NCBI GenBank assembly: GCA_965202735.1 | Contig: OZ241844.1 | Location: 1,302,001-1,366,000, forward strand | DNA: 64,000 nucleotides | Reading direction: 5' to 3' | Source: HK1 sp965202735 | Lineage (GTDB): Bacteria; Pseudomonadota; Gammaproteobacteria; HK1 | Shown: positions 16,615 to 25,090 of the stretch, piece by piece | Layout of the letters: every line of letters begins with the position of its first letter | Numbering within the stretch: position 1 is the stretch's first letter | Notes under the pieces: model-generated | Database searches by the model: none | What the model was told of the DNA's origin: nothing | The model's input: only the letters and a program-made list of their open reading frames with translations | Made by a program: the position numbers and the translations under genes

Positions 16615-17972
16615 CCTTAGAGATCCCCTCATAATTTAGCTGAGAATTCGTCTGTAACTGACTGAATTAATGTACAGGCTGCAAGACCCGACCATTTCAT
16701 GCCTCCTTGAGCACACGGCTCGTGTTGCCAACGCGAAGCTCCGGGGTCACGCTCGCGCCTGCGAGCCACCGTGGAGCCATCCGATGTCCCGACCCATCAT
16801 GCTGCGACGAGACGACATCCGCGAATTCATCACCGCAATGTACGAAGGCGACCTGCACGCGAAGCGGGTCCTGTCGCTGGCCAATGCGACGCTGGGGGTG
16901 TTGACCAGCGCCTCGCTGGCGGTGCATGCCATCGGCCAGGGACTGGCGCAGGCGATGGGCACGCTCGGCAAGCACGGGGTGAAGCAGGTCGACCGGCTGC
17001 TGAGCAACAACGGCATCGAGATGGAGACGTTCTTCGACTCCTGGGTGAAGTACATCGTGGGCGCGCGCTGCGAGGTGGTGGTGGCGCTCGACTGGACGAG
17101 CTTCGCGCGCGACGGGCACGAGACGATTGTGCTGTCGATGCTGACCGGGCACGGTCGGGCGACCCCGCTGATGTGGCGCACGGTGCAGGCGTCGACGCTG
17201 AAAGGCCATCAGAGGGGGCATGAGGATGCGCTGCTGCGTGCGCTGCGCGGTGCGATGCCCGAGGCGGTGAAGGTCACGGTGGTGGCGGACCGGGGATTCG
17301 GCAACGCGCCGATGATGCAGTGCCTGAGCCAGGAGCTCGGCTTCGAGTACGTGCTTCGCATCCGGGGCAACCTCTGGGTGACGAGCGCGAAGGGCGAGCG
17401 GCGCCGGGCGTCGCAGTGGGTGGGCGTGCAGGGGCGCTCGTGCACGCTGCGCGGTGCGACGGTGACCGATGCCCATGCCCTGACGGTGGGCAAGGCGGTG
17501 TGCGTGCACGCGCCGGCGATGGCCGAGCCGTGGTGCGTGGTGGCGAGCGAGGAGAAGGTGGCCACCCGCACGCTGATTCGCTATTACGCCAAGCGCTGGG
17601 GTATCGAGACGAGCTTTCGCGACCTCAAGGACTGGCGTTTCGGGATGGGGATGGGGGCGATGCGGGTGCGTCACACGGCGCGGCGCGACCGCCTGTTGCT
17701 GCTCAGCGCGTTGTCGATGGCGTTGTTGACGTTGCTCGGTGCGGCGGGGGAGCGGTTGGGCTACGACCGGTGGTTGAAGGCGAACACGGTCAAGACCCGC
17801 ACGCACTCGCTGTTTCGCCAGGGGCTGATGCTCTATCACCATCTGCCCAACTGGCCTGCGCATCGGCTGCGTCCACTGGTCGAGGAGTTTGCCCACATGC
17901 TTGTGGAGCAGCGTGTGTATCGGGAACTCTTCGGGGTCATCTGACGGCAAAATAATGAGGGGATGTCTGAGG
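16615..17972 (+). mobile_element. IS4-family insertion sequence
   Basis: This 1358-bp element is bounded by imperfect 26-bp inverted repeats (core ATCCCCTCAT, four mismatches). Its flanks carry TCCTATG (16608-16614 and 17973-17979) as a direct duplication; because the element edges are CC, the duplication could also be read as 9-10 bp. It lies in the Q-loop codons of an ABC ATPase gene. It carries a single transposase gene. Confidence 0.9.
16784..17944 (+). CDS. IS4-family transposase
   Basis: This DDE transposase has about 386 residues. VVALDWTSFARDG holds the first catalytic aspartate, VTVVADRGFGN the second, and YYAKRWGIETSFRDLKDWRF matches the IS4 YREK signature (Y-x2-R-x3-E-x6-K) with the catalytic glutamate. 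ATG 16784 follows a GTGGAG site; an upstream ATG at 16670 in the same frame would add 38 residues of unlikely composition. The gene appears intact, so the element is probably active. Confidence 0.9.
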   Translation: MSRPIMLRRDDIREFITAMYEGDLHAKRVLSLANATLGVLTSASLAVHAIGQGLAQAMGTLGKHGVKQVDRLLSNNGIEMETFFDSWVKYIVGARCEVVVALDWTSFARDGHETIVLSMLTGHGRATPLMWRTVQASTLKGHQRGHEDALLRALRGAMPEAVKVTVVADRGFGNAPMMQCLSQELGFEYVLRIRGNLWVTSAKGERRRASQWVGVQGRSCTLRGATVTDAHALTVGKAVCVHAPAMAEPWCVVASEEKVATRTLIRYYAKRWGIETSFRDLKDWRFGMGMGAMRVRHTARRDRLLLLSALSMALLTLLGAAGERLGYDRWLKANTVKTRTHSLFRQGLMLYHHLPNWPAHRLRPLVEEFAHMLVEQRVYRELFGVI

Positions 17973-18784
17973 TCCTATGCCCTTTTCCCGAACATGAACG
18001 TCGAGCAGAACGTCGCCTACGGGCTGAAGGTGAGGAAGGTCTCCGGCGTGGAAAGCGCCCGTCGCATTCGCGAGATGCTCGAGATGATGGACATCGCGGA
18101 GCTGAAGGACCGGGAGATCGATCAGCTCTCCGGCGGACAGCGGCAGCGGGTGGCGCTGGCGAGAGCCATCGCCGTGCAACCCCGCGTTCTGCTGCTGGAC
18201 GAGCCGCTCACGGCGCTCGATGCGCTACTGCGCGAACGCTTGAGAGTGGACATCGACGCTCTGCTGCGCAGGCTCGGCATCACTGCCATATACGTCACTC
18301 ACGATCAGGCTGAAGCCATGGCGCTGGGCGACCGTATCGTGGTGATGAGCCACGGCAACGTCGCGCAGGTCGGCACGCCGCGCCAGATCTACTTCCAACC
18401 GTCGAACCGGTTCGTGGCCGACTTCATCGGTACCATGAACAGGGTGCGCGGCGTCATCTCGAACGGAGTCGTACGGACCGACGCCGGCACGATTCCCTGG
18501 AACAGGCAGGGAGAAGGGGAGATCGAGGTGCTGTTTCGACCGGAAAACCTGACGATCACGGAGCCCGACATGGGACATGTGACCGGCGTGGTGGAAACCG
18601 TCTTCTTTCTCGGCGACCGCATCCGGATCATCGTCAGGGGCGCTGGCGACACGGTACTGGTAGTCGAGACCTCCGACCGGCGCGAGTTCCGGGAAGGTGA
18701 GAACGTGGGACTGATCGTCGGGCCGGACATGCTGACGCTCCCCTGCGGGGACGCGCTGTGAAGCGAAACATCCAGGGTGCCGGA

Positions 18785-19606
18785 ATGCTGATCGTTCAAC
18801 TCACCGATACCCATATCAAGACCGATGGAAAGCTGGCCTATCGGAAAGTGGACACCGCGGCCAATCTGGCCCGGTGCGTCGACCACGTCGGCCGACTGGA
18901 CCCCGGACCCGACATCGTGCTGATCACCGGCGATCTCGCGGATTTCGGGAGGCTGGAGGAGTACCGTCTGTTGCGACGTCTGATCGCTCCCCTGGAATGT
19001 CCGGTGTACGTCATCCCCGGAAATCACGACGATCGGGAGAACCTTCGTCGTGCCTTCTCCGACCACGACTACCTGCCGAGCGACGGGGAGTTCCTGCACT
19101 ACGCCCTGGAGAATTATCCGGTCCGGCTGGTGGGCCTCGACACCACCATTCCCGGTGCTCCGGGCGGGACCATGTGCGCCCGGCGCCTGCGGTGGCTCGA
19201 CCGAACCCTGGCCGAGGCCCCCGACCGGCCGACCGCCATCTTCATGCACCACCCTCCGTTCCTGACCGGCATCACCCACATGGACGTCCAGAACTGCGAC
19301 GCCGGGGACGCGCTGGGAGCGCTGATCGAGTCGCACCCGCAGGTGATGCGAGTGATGTGCGGCCACGTCCACCGGCCAATCCAGCTCCAGTGGCATGGCG
19401 TGACGGCATCAATCGCCCCGAGTCCGTCGCACAGCGTGGCGCTCGACCTGCGCGAGAACGGCCCTCCCTGCTTCTTCATCGAGCCCGCCGCCTGCCAGCT
19501 CCATCAGTGGAGGGAGGATACGGGTCTCATCAGCCATTTGAGCTTCATCGGCGAATTCGCCGGACCCTGGCCGTTCTTCGACGAGCACGGAAACCTGATC
19601 GACTGA
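18785..19606 (+). CDS. GpdQ-like glycerophosphodiesterase / class III metallophosphodiesterase
   Basis: This 273-residue calcineurin-like enzyme resembles Enterobacter GpdQ in order and spacing: LTDTHIK (metal D and H near residue 6), TGDLADFG, PGNHDDRENL, FMHHPPFLTG and CGHVHRPI, then the AGPWPFFDEHG tail region. It should hydrolyse phosphodiesters such as glycerophosphodiesters at a binuclear metal site. ATG 18785 aligns with GpdQ; an in-frame GTG at 18758 overlapping the ATPase stop is an alternative. As the last gene of the IS-broken ABC operon, it indicates that the imported solute is a phosphodiester or related organophosphorus compound. Confidence 0.87.
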   Translation: MLIVQLTDTHIKTDGKLAYRKVDTAANLARCVDHVGRLDPGPDIVLITGDLADFGRLEEYRLLRRLIAPLECPVYVIPGNHDDRENLRRAFSDHDYLPSDGEFLHYALENYPVRLVGLDTTIPGAPGGTMCARRLRWLDRTLAEAPDRPTAIFMHHPPFLTGITHMDVQNCDAGDALGALIESHPQVMRVMCGHVHRPIQLQWHGVTASIAPSPSHSVALDLRENGPPCFFIEPAACQLHQWREDTGLISHLSFIGEFAGPWPFFDEHGNLID

Positions 19607-19740
19607 GCGTGCGGCAGTGCGCCGCGAATGGGCACATGCTGTCAAGCTGATTCACGAGTACATGTGTGAAAGGATGATTTCGCACGAAAAACCGCGCTTC
19701 CTGCAGTGCTTGGCCTCCCCCGAAACAGGAGGAGTTCCAC

Positions 19741-20238
19741 ATGATAACGACTAGCCTTATGAAGATTTCGACCGCGGGCTTGGTGGCCACAGCTCTCGGC
19801 CTCGGTCTTGCGGCCTGCCAGGCGCCGCAAGAATCGGCTTCGACGGCTCAAGAGCCTGCTGTCTCGGAGGCTGCTGCCCCCGAATCGACCGGTTCAACCG
19901 GTACGATGACGGTTGCCGAAGTCCAGGAGACCGTGGTGGGGAACACCGTTTTCGTCCGAGACGAAGCGAAGAAAGTGAGTCGAGCCCAGTACTTCTCTCC
20001 GGACGGAACTGCGAAGCTGAGGGCAAAGCCCGACGGCATCGACACGGTATCCGAGTTCGATGGGACATACCGTTTCGACGATCAAGGCAAGCTCTGCATC
20101 AACTATCCCACGTTACCGATCAGCAAGAAGGAGTTTTGCACGTACATGGTTCTGCTTGGCGATGGACGGTACGAACTCACCGTAGGGGGCATCTTCGAGC
20201 AAGTCCTCGAGGGTGAGCAGCTCGACGAGCTGAACTGA
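19741..20238 (+). CDS. putative lipoprotein of unknown function
   Basis: This 165-residue protein has a typical lipoprotein signal: MITTSLMKISTAGLVATALG followed by the lipobox LAAC (lipidated Cys at residue 26), then a Ser/Ala/Glu-rich linker and a C-terminal domain of about 110 residues with two cysteines. An AGGAGG Shine-Dalgarno is present at ideal spacing. I do not recognise the domain. It stands alone between the GpdQ-like gene and the convergent phosphodiesterase, and its base composition is somewhat less GC-rich than its neighbours. Confidence 0.75.
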   Translation: MITTSLMKISTAGLVATALGLGLAACQAPQESASTAQEPAVSEAAAPESTGSTGTMTVAEVQETVVGNTVFVRDEAKKVSRAQYFSPDGTAKLRAKPDGIDTVSEFDGTYRFDDQGKLCINYPTLPISKKEFCTYMVLLGDGRYELTVGGIFEQVLEGEQLDELN

Positions 20239-20251
20239 CCCGCATTTCTCG

Positions 20252-21067
20252 CTATCCCCAGTCCGGCCTGCCTTCGCTCCTCTTGTCGTAGGGGACCCGA
20301 TAGGTGTCGAGGTAGTCGTGAAAGTGCACGGTGGTCTGATCGCCATCCAGGAAGACCACGGCATAGGCCGGAGGCTCGTGACTCTTGGGAACCACCTCGA
20401 CAGCGTCGAAGTCCAGCGGCACCTGGTGGTTCGTACCGCGCAGGGTGGAATAGGGAATGCCACGCCAACTGCCGGCGATCGGCCGGTGGACGTGGCCGAA
20501 GAACAGGTGGCGGACGTTGTCGTGGGTCGACAGCGCCTCGCCGATTCGGTCCCCGTCGGCGCCGAGGCCGAGCCGGTCCAGGCTGGGAATCCCGACGTGG
20601 AACGGCGGATGGTGCATGAACAGGTAGACGGGCCGGCCACGAGCATCCTCCAGCGACCTGCGCAGCCAGTCCCGGCGCCCGGCGCAGTAGCTGCCCCAGC
20701 CCTTCCCCTCCTCGACGGTGTCGAGCATCAGGAACCGTCCCGCGCTGGTCTCCACCGCCGCCTGCACGAACCCGCCGGCGTCGACGGGCGTCTCGGGGAA
20801 CGCCTCCAGCAGCCGATCCCGCCGGTCATGGTTGCCGACGACAAGATGGATCGGCATCCGCAGCCGCGATAGACACTCCCGCAAATCGGCGTAGGCCTTG
20901 AGCTGCGCGTGATGCGCAAGATCGCCGGTCACGACGCAAAGCTCGGCATCCCCGTGATGGCGATCGATGTCGTCGATGCACGCCTCGAGGCGCTCGATTG
21001 GATTGAGCCTGTGCAGCAATTCGCCGCGCGGCACCAGGTGTGGATCGGTGAAATGGATGAACTTCAT
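20252..21067 (-). CDS. class III cyclic-nucleotide/phospho-diesterase-like metallophosphoesterase
   Basis: This 271-residue calcineurin-fold enzyme shows all metal motifs: FTDPHLV (7-10), TGDLAHH, VGNHDRRD, MHHPPFHVG and FGHVHRPI. It is a distant paralogue of the GpdQ-like protein at 18785. Its start overlaps the stop of the LysR gene (both minus strand), so the two form an operon divergent from the PhnD-C-E-E transporter. It likely cleaves a phosphodiester or a phosphonate ester delivered by that transporter. The substrate is not determinable here. Confidence 0.86.
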   Translation of the reverse strand: MKFIHFTDPHLVPRGELLHRLNPIERLEACIDDIDRHHGDAELCVVTGDLAHHAQLKAYADLRECLSRLRMPIHLVVGNHDRRDRLLEAFPETPVDAGGFVQAAVETSAGRFLMLDTVEEGKGWGSYCAGRRDWLRRSLEDARGRPVYLFMHHPPFHVGIPSLDRLGLGADGDRIGEALSTHDNVRHLFFGHVHRPIAGSWRGIPYSTLRGTNHQVPLDFDAVEVVPKSHEPPAYAVVFLDGDQTTVHFHDYLDTYRVPYDKRSEGRPDWG

Positions 21068-21969
21068 GGCGCACTCCGTGGCCGGGAGTCCGTCCCGTCA
21101 AGGTGTTCGGCGACGGACTGGCCGAATTCGAGAAAGGACCTGATGAGGCGCGAGTCCCGGCGCTCCCTGAGGCACGCCAGGTGACGGTCCATGCGGATGT
21201 CGGCGTCGGAAAATTCGATGCGGTGAAGGCGCTCGTCGGGAACCAGGCCGCGGTCCCCCACGACACCGATTCCGAGCCCCTGGGCCACCGCCTCGCGAAA
21301 CGCGTCGCGGTTGTTGATCTCGATGTGCTGGCGGGGCGCGACCCCGACCTCGGCGCAAGCCTGCTCCAGGAGCAGCCGGGTCTGCGAGCCGGACTCGCGG
21401 ACGATCAGTTCCCGGCGATGCAAGTCCTTCAAGCGCACCCGCCGTCGCCGCGCCCAGGGGTGTTCCCTGTTGACGTAGAGCACCAGCGGCCGCGAGCCGA
21501 AGGGGACGAAGTGGAACCTGCGGTCGATCTGCGCTGTAGCCAGCATCACCACGTCGGAGCGGAATTCCATGAGCGAGTGCAGCGCCTCCTGCGAGTTGCA
21601 GATGGTGAGCGAGACCCGAATCCCCGGATTGGCCTCGACGACGGATGCGATCACCGGGATCACGTCGAACGGCCCCACCGCGCTGACACGGAGATGCCCG
21701 GTGCCGAGACCGCTGGCGGATTCCAGGAGCTCGATGGTCTCGTCGTTCATGGTGAACAGCCGCTCCGTGGCCGTGAGCAGGGTCCGGCCGACTTCGCTCA
21801 GCTCCACCCGCCGACCCTGGCGATGGAAGAGCTCAACACCGAACGCCCGTTCCAGGTGCCGGACCTGTTGGGTGACGGTCGGCTGGCTCAGGTTCAGGCG
21901 CTCCGCCGCCCGCGTGAAGCTCCCCTCGATGGCGACGGCCTGAAATGAACGAAGCTGAGTGAAATACAT
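21064..21969 (-). CDS. phosphonate-catabolism-type LysR regulator
   Basis: This 301-residue LysR protein closely follows the pattern of TIGR03339 (aminoethylphosphonate catabolism-associated LysR): LRSFQAVAIEGSFTRAAERL, SQPTVTQQVRHLE, VELFHRQGRRVELS, a GxLRVSAVGPFDV segment, and NNRDAFREAVAQGLGIGVV near the C-terminus. It is translationally coupled to the phosphodiesterase gene and divergent from the PhnD-type binding protein at 22195. The paralogue at 41833 occupies the equivalent position in the second phosphonate island. Confidence 0.88.
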   Translation of the reverse strand: MYFTQLRSFQAVAIEGSFTRAAERLNLSQPTVTQQVRHLERAFGVELFHRQGRRVELSEVGRTLLTATERLFTMNDETIELLESASGLGTGHLRVSAVGPFDVIPVIASVVEANPGIRVSLTICNSQEALHSLMEFRSDVVMLATAQIDRRFHFVPFGSRPLVLYVNREHPWARRRRVRLKDLHRRELIVRESGSQTRLLLEQACAEVGVAPRQHIEINNRDAFREAVAQGLGIGVVGDRGLVPDERLHRIEFSDADIRMDRHLACLRERRDSRLIRSFLEFGQSVAEHLDGTDSRPRSAP

Positions 21970-22194
21970 CGAAGAAATCTATTTCATCCATAGAAATAGA
22001 ATATTAGTTCAATGCAACGGTCTATGTCATTCTCTTCAACTGTCCCGGATTGGAAGGGTGGAGGGTCTTCGGGCTCGCAGGAACCGTCATCGTGTGGTCG
22101 GCCCGGTTCCGGGCACTGCGTTGGAGGTTGCGATCCGCGGCCATCCCCATTCGCGACGGGGTCGGCAGGTCTGGCAACCAAAGGGAGAACCACC
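21970..22194. promoter_or_regulatory. divergent phn control region with LysR-type dyad
   Basis: The dyad TCTATTTC-N7-GAAATAGA (21978-21985, 21993-22000) lies eight bases upstream of the LysR start in an AT-rich patch. It is a strong candidate binding site for that LysR, controlling both its own operon and the PhnD-C-E-E operon. The rest of the 225 bp shows no gene. Confidence 0.6.
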
Positions 22195-23109
22195 ATGAGC
22201 AGGTACAAGCATCTCTTCTGGTTCGCGGTTTCGGCCATGGCCCTCGCATGGTCGTCGGCAGCCACGATGGCGGACGAGAAGAAGGACCTGACGTTCGTCG
22301 CCATCGCCACCGAGGAAATGGCCGTCGTCGCCGAACGCTGGGAACCGGCGATCGAGTACATCTCCGAGAAGGCCGGCGTGAACATCAATTTCTTTGCCTC
22401 CACGTCCTATGCGGCGGCCGTCGAAGCTCTGCTGAACGACTTTGCCGATTTCGGCATGCTGGGTCCGAAGATCTATACGGTGGCTCGCGAGAAGTCGGAC
22501 AAGATCGAGCCCATCGTCGGTACCGGCCGGCCGCCCAACCATTTCCTCAAGGAACCCTGCGCGTGCTACCACGGGCGCCTGATCACGAAGAAGGGCGGCA
22601 AGTTCGAGACCATCGAGTCCCTGAAGGGCGCGGTGCTGGCGCTGACCGATCCCGGCAGCACCTCCGGCAACGCGCTTCCGCGGGCCCTGTTCCCGGAAGA
22701 GATCGGCGGCACGTCGCTCGACGACTACTTCGGCGAGATATTCTTTGCCGGCAGTCACGACGGCGCCGCCAAGGCCGTGTTCAACGGCAAGGCGGATGCC
22801 GCCTTCGTGTCGGAGAACGCGCTGTCGCGGGCGATCGACCGTGGCGCACTGGAGCTCGGCTCGTTCAATCACCTGTGGGTCTCGCCGCAGGTCGTCTCCA
22901 ACCCCATCGTCGTCAACACGAACACGATGTCGCCCGAAGCGATCGCCGAGATGAAGGGCATCCTGATGGGCATGGTCAACGACGAGGCCGGCCGGGCCGC
23001 GCTGAAGACCGTCAAGATGGCGGCCATGCCGGAGCTCACCGACGCCGCCTTCGATCCCTTGCGCAAGATTCTGGCCAAGAAGGCGGAGCTTAAGAAGAAG
23101 AGCAACTAG
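22195..23109 (+). CDS. phnD: phosphonate ABC transporter substrate-binding protein (PhnD-like)
   Basis: This is a 304-residue periplasmic protein with a signal peptide (residues 1-26, ATMADEK). PhnD-family features are visible: IATEEMAVVAERWEP, FFASTSYAAAVEALLNDFAD, ALTDPGSTSGNALP (phosphate/phosphonate-binding loop) and DAAFVSENAL. The ATG at 22195 follows AAGGGAGAACC. It is the first gene of the PhnD-C-E-E operon. The aromatic/cysteine content (KEPCACYHGR) differs from typical PhnD, so the ligand could be a phosphonate ester or other organophosphorus oxyanion; phosphonate is assumed from context. Confidence 0.87.
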   Translation: MSRYKHLFWFAVSAMALAWSSAATMADEKKDLTFVAIATEEMAVVAERWEPAIEYISEKAGVNINFFASTSYAAAVEALLNDFADFGMLGPKIYTVAREKSDKIEPIVGTGRPPNHFLKEPCACYHGRLITKKGGKFETIESLKGAVLALTDPGSTSGNALPRALFPEEIGGTSLDDYFGEIFFAGSHDGAAKAVFNGKADAAFVSENALSRAIDRGALELGSFNHLWVSPQVVSNPIVVNTNTMSPEAIAEMKGILMGMVNDEAGRAALKTVKMAAMPELTDAAFDPLRKILAKKAELKKKSN

Positions 23110-23484
23110 CGAGGCTGCGCCTCGGATCGACGAGGCATGTGATGCCTTTCCTGGGAGCGCGGGCGTCCCGCCCGCAACGGGCCGAAGGCCCGCGATTGTT
23201 TCATGCGGGCGGGACGCCCGCGCTCCCAGGAAGACCCGGGAACCTGGGCTCAACCGCAAGGATGACGGCCGCACAAGGAGTCTAGTCCCGCCGGGTCCGG
23301 CTGGATCGAGCCGGGTCCGGCGCAGGGGAGCCGGAACCGGCCAAGACCCGCCGGTCCGGCGCTGGACGTTCGGTCGCCATCGGCGGGCGATGCTGTGACC
23401 GTGTCAATCCGTCGCACCGCCGATGCCCATGTGCCGGCCGGGGCACCGGGGCGCCGGGGCCGGGCCAACCGCAGGGCGAGCGCA
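23110..23484. other. gene-free interval with REP-like element
   Basis: This interval contains the inverted repeat at 23148-23232 and short GGGTCCGG-type direct repeats around 23290-23365. No gene is supported. An in-frame extension of the downstream ATPase into this region (to 23395) is low-complexity and not believed. Confidence 0.5.
23148..23232. repeat. 28-bp-arm REP-like inverted repeat
   Basis: Arms 23148-23175 and 23205-23232 are perfect inverted copies; the 29-base loop itself contains a small GGGCC-GAA-GGCCC hairpin. The arm sequence (GGGAGCGCGGGCGTCCCGCC) belongs to a common high-GC dispersed repeat; a diverged relative lies at 43707-43760. It may stabilise the phnD message or be a REP/RAYT-type sequence. 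Confidence 0.85.
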
Positions 23485-24258
23485 ATGGCGCTGTTGGAGA
23501 TCGACGACCTCAGAAAGGACTATCCGACCGGCGAGAAGGCGCTGCGCGGCGTCGATCTCGTGGTCGAGAAGCGTGAGATCGTGGCGCTGCTGGGGCTCAG
23601 CGGATCGGGGAAGTCGACCCTCCTGCGCTGCATCAACCGGCTGGTCGACCCGGACTCGGGTCGGGTCGTGCTGGACGGCGTCGAGATCACGGGGCTCGGC
23701 AAGCATGATCTCCGCCGGGCGCGCGTGCACATGGGCATGATCTTCCAGGAGTTCAATCTGGTCGATCGCCTGTCGGTGCTGGAGAACGTGCTGTCCGGGA
23801 CGCTCGGCGTGACCTCCCTGTGGCGCGTCGTCACCCGCGCCTTCCGCACCGGGGACATTCGCCGCGCCATCGAGCTCTGCTCGCGCGTTGGCATTGCCGA
23901 CCACATCCGAAAGCGCGCTGATCAGTTGAGCGGCGGCCAGCGCCAGCGGGTCGGCATCGCCCGCGCCCTGATGCAGAGCCCGAAGCTGCTGCTGGTCGAC
24001 GAACCGACATCCAGCCTGGATCCGAAGATCGGCGCCGAAGTCATGGAGCTGATGTGCGAGATCGCCGAGGAGCGTGGCATCCCGGTGCTGTTCAGCGTTC
24101 ACGACGTGGCCCTGGCACGGACGTACTCGCAACGCATCGTCGGGCTGCAGCACGGCCGGAAGATCTTCGACGAGAAGACCGGTGCCCTCGATCGGCGATC
24201 GGTGGAACGCATCTACAGCCTCGGGGCCGACGACGCCCACGCGTCGCCGGTGAGGTGA
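23485..24258 (+). CDS. phnC: phosphonate ABC transporter ATP-binding protein (PhnC-like)
   Basis: This 257-residue ATPase has Walker A GLSGSGKST (39-47), signature LSGGQRQRVGIARA, Walker B LLVDEPTSSLDPK and H-loop SVHDVALA. The EFNLVDRLSVLENVLSG segment after the Q-loop is a PhnC hallmark. ATG 23485 is chosen because the protein then starts at the normal MALLEIDDLRK. It pairs with two PhnE permeases 13 bases downstream. Confidence 0.9.
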   Translation: MALLEIDDLRKDYPTGEKALRGVDLVVEKREIVALLGLSGSGKSTLLRCINRLVDPDSGRVVLDGVEITGLGKHDLRRARVHMGMIFQEFNLVDRLSVLENVLSGTLGVTSLWRVVTRAFRTGDIRRAIELCSRVGIADHIRKRADQLSGGQRQRVGIARALMQSPKLLLVDEPTSSLDPKIGAEVMELMCEIAEERGIPVLFSVHDVALARTYSQRIVGLQHGRKIFDEKTGALDRRSVERIYSLGADDAHASPVR

Positions 24259-24271
24259 GGGGCTGAACGGC

Positions 24272-25090
24272 ATGGCGAGCCCGACGGCCACGCGGACGAT
24301 GGAGAATCCGCTGCGCGAACGCGGCGAGATCCTGCGGCGCTACGCCCTGTACGGCGTCGTCGGAGCCCTGGTCGCCGCCATGTCGATCCACCTCCTGGTG
24401 ATCGGCACCGACTGGTCGCGCATGGGGTCGCCCGGCCAGATCGCCGCGACCGTCCTCGACCTGGCGCCGAGCCTCGCGTATGTCCCGAAGATCCTCGGAC
24501 CGCTGTTCGAGACCGCGCTGATGGCCTTCTGGGGGACCCTGCTGGCGGTCGTCATGTCGATCCCGGTCGCCTACCTGGCGGCGACGACGACGACCCCGAG
24601 CATGCTCCTGACCTTTCCCCTCGGGCGAGCGCTGATCGTGCTCTCCCGTTCCACCCACGAGATCATCTTCGCCCTCGTCTTCGTCTCGGCCCTCGGGCTG
24701 GGACCGCTTCCCGGAATCCTCGCGCTCGGCTGCCGCTCGGTCGGATTCATGTCGAAGACGACCGCGGAGGCCATCGAGAACGTCAGTCGAGGACCGGTGG
24801 AGGCCATTGCCGCCACCGGTGCCGGCGGGACCGCGCGTTTCCTGTTCGCCGTGGTGCCGCAGGTGTTTCCCGTCTTTCTCGGCAACGCCATCTTCCAGTT
24901 CGACATCAACATCCGGCGCGCGTCGATCCTGGGCATGGTCGGCGCGGGCGGCATCGGGCTGCACTTCTCCGAACAGATGAAGACCTACAACTACGGCAAC
25001 GCGGGCGCCTGCGTGCTCGCGGTGGTGGCGCTGGTGATCGTCGGCGAGATCGTCTCCAACCGCGTTCGCACGAAGCTCATCGCCGGGTGA
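24272..25090 (+). CDS. phnE: phosphonate ABC transporter permease (PhnE-like, first)
   Basis: This 272-residue permease has a long N-terminal region, about six membrane segments and the PhnE EAA motif AEAIENVSRGPVEAIAATGA near residue 165, ending with the GMVGAGGIGLHF motif that is diagnostic of PhnE. It overlaps the next permease by four bases (GTGA). Two different PhnE subunits in one operon are common in alpha- and gammaproteobacteria. Confidence 0.9.
   Translation: MASPTATRTMENPLRERGEILRRYALYGVVGALVAAMSIHLLVIGTDWSRMGSPGQIAATVLDLAPSLAYVPKILGPLFETALMAFWGTLLAVVMSIPVAYLAATTTTPSMLLTFPLGRALIVLSRSTHEIIFALVFVSALGLGPLPGILALGCRSVGFMSKTTAEAIENVSRGPVEAIAATGAGGTARFLFAVVPQVFPVFLGNAIFQFDINIRRASILGMVGAGGIGLHFSEQMKTYNYGNAGACVLAVVALVIVGEIVSNRVRTKLIAG

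Larger units (their letters stand above)
16347..18761 (+). pseudogene. ABC transporter ATP-binding protein gene interrupted by an IS4-type element
   Basis: The ATPase reads from ATG 16347 through Walker A (GPSGCGKTT) to the Q-loop FQSYA, where the IS at 16615-17972 intervenes. The frame resumes at 17980 with LFPNMNVEQNV and continues through LSGGQRQRVALARA, LLDEPLTALD and YVTHDQAEAMA to 18761. Joining 16347-16614 with 17980-18761 gives 349 intact residues, so the disruption is recent. The remaining 5' fragment stops shortly after entering the IS; the 3' part lacks Walker A. The transporter is therefore broken in two of its four genes. Confidence 0.92.
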
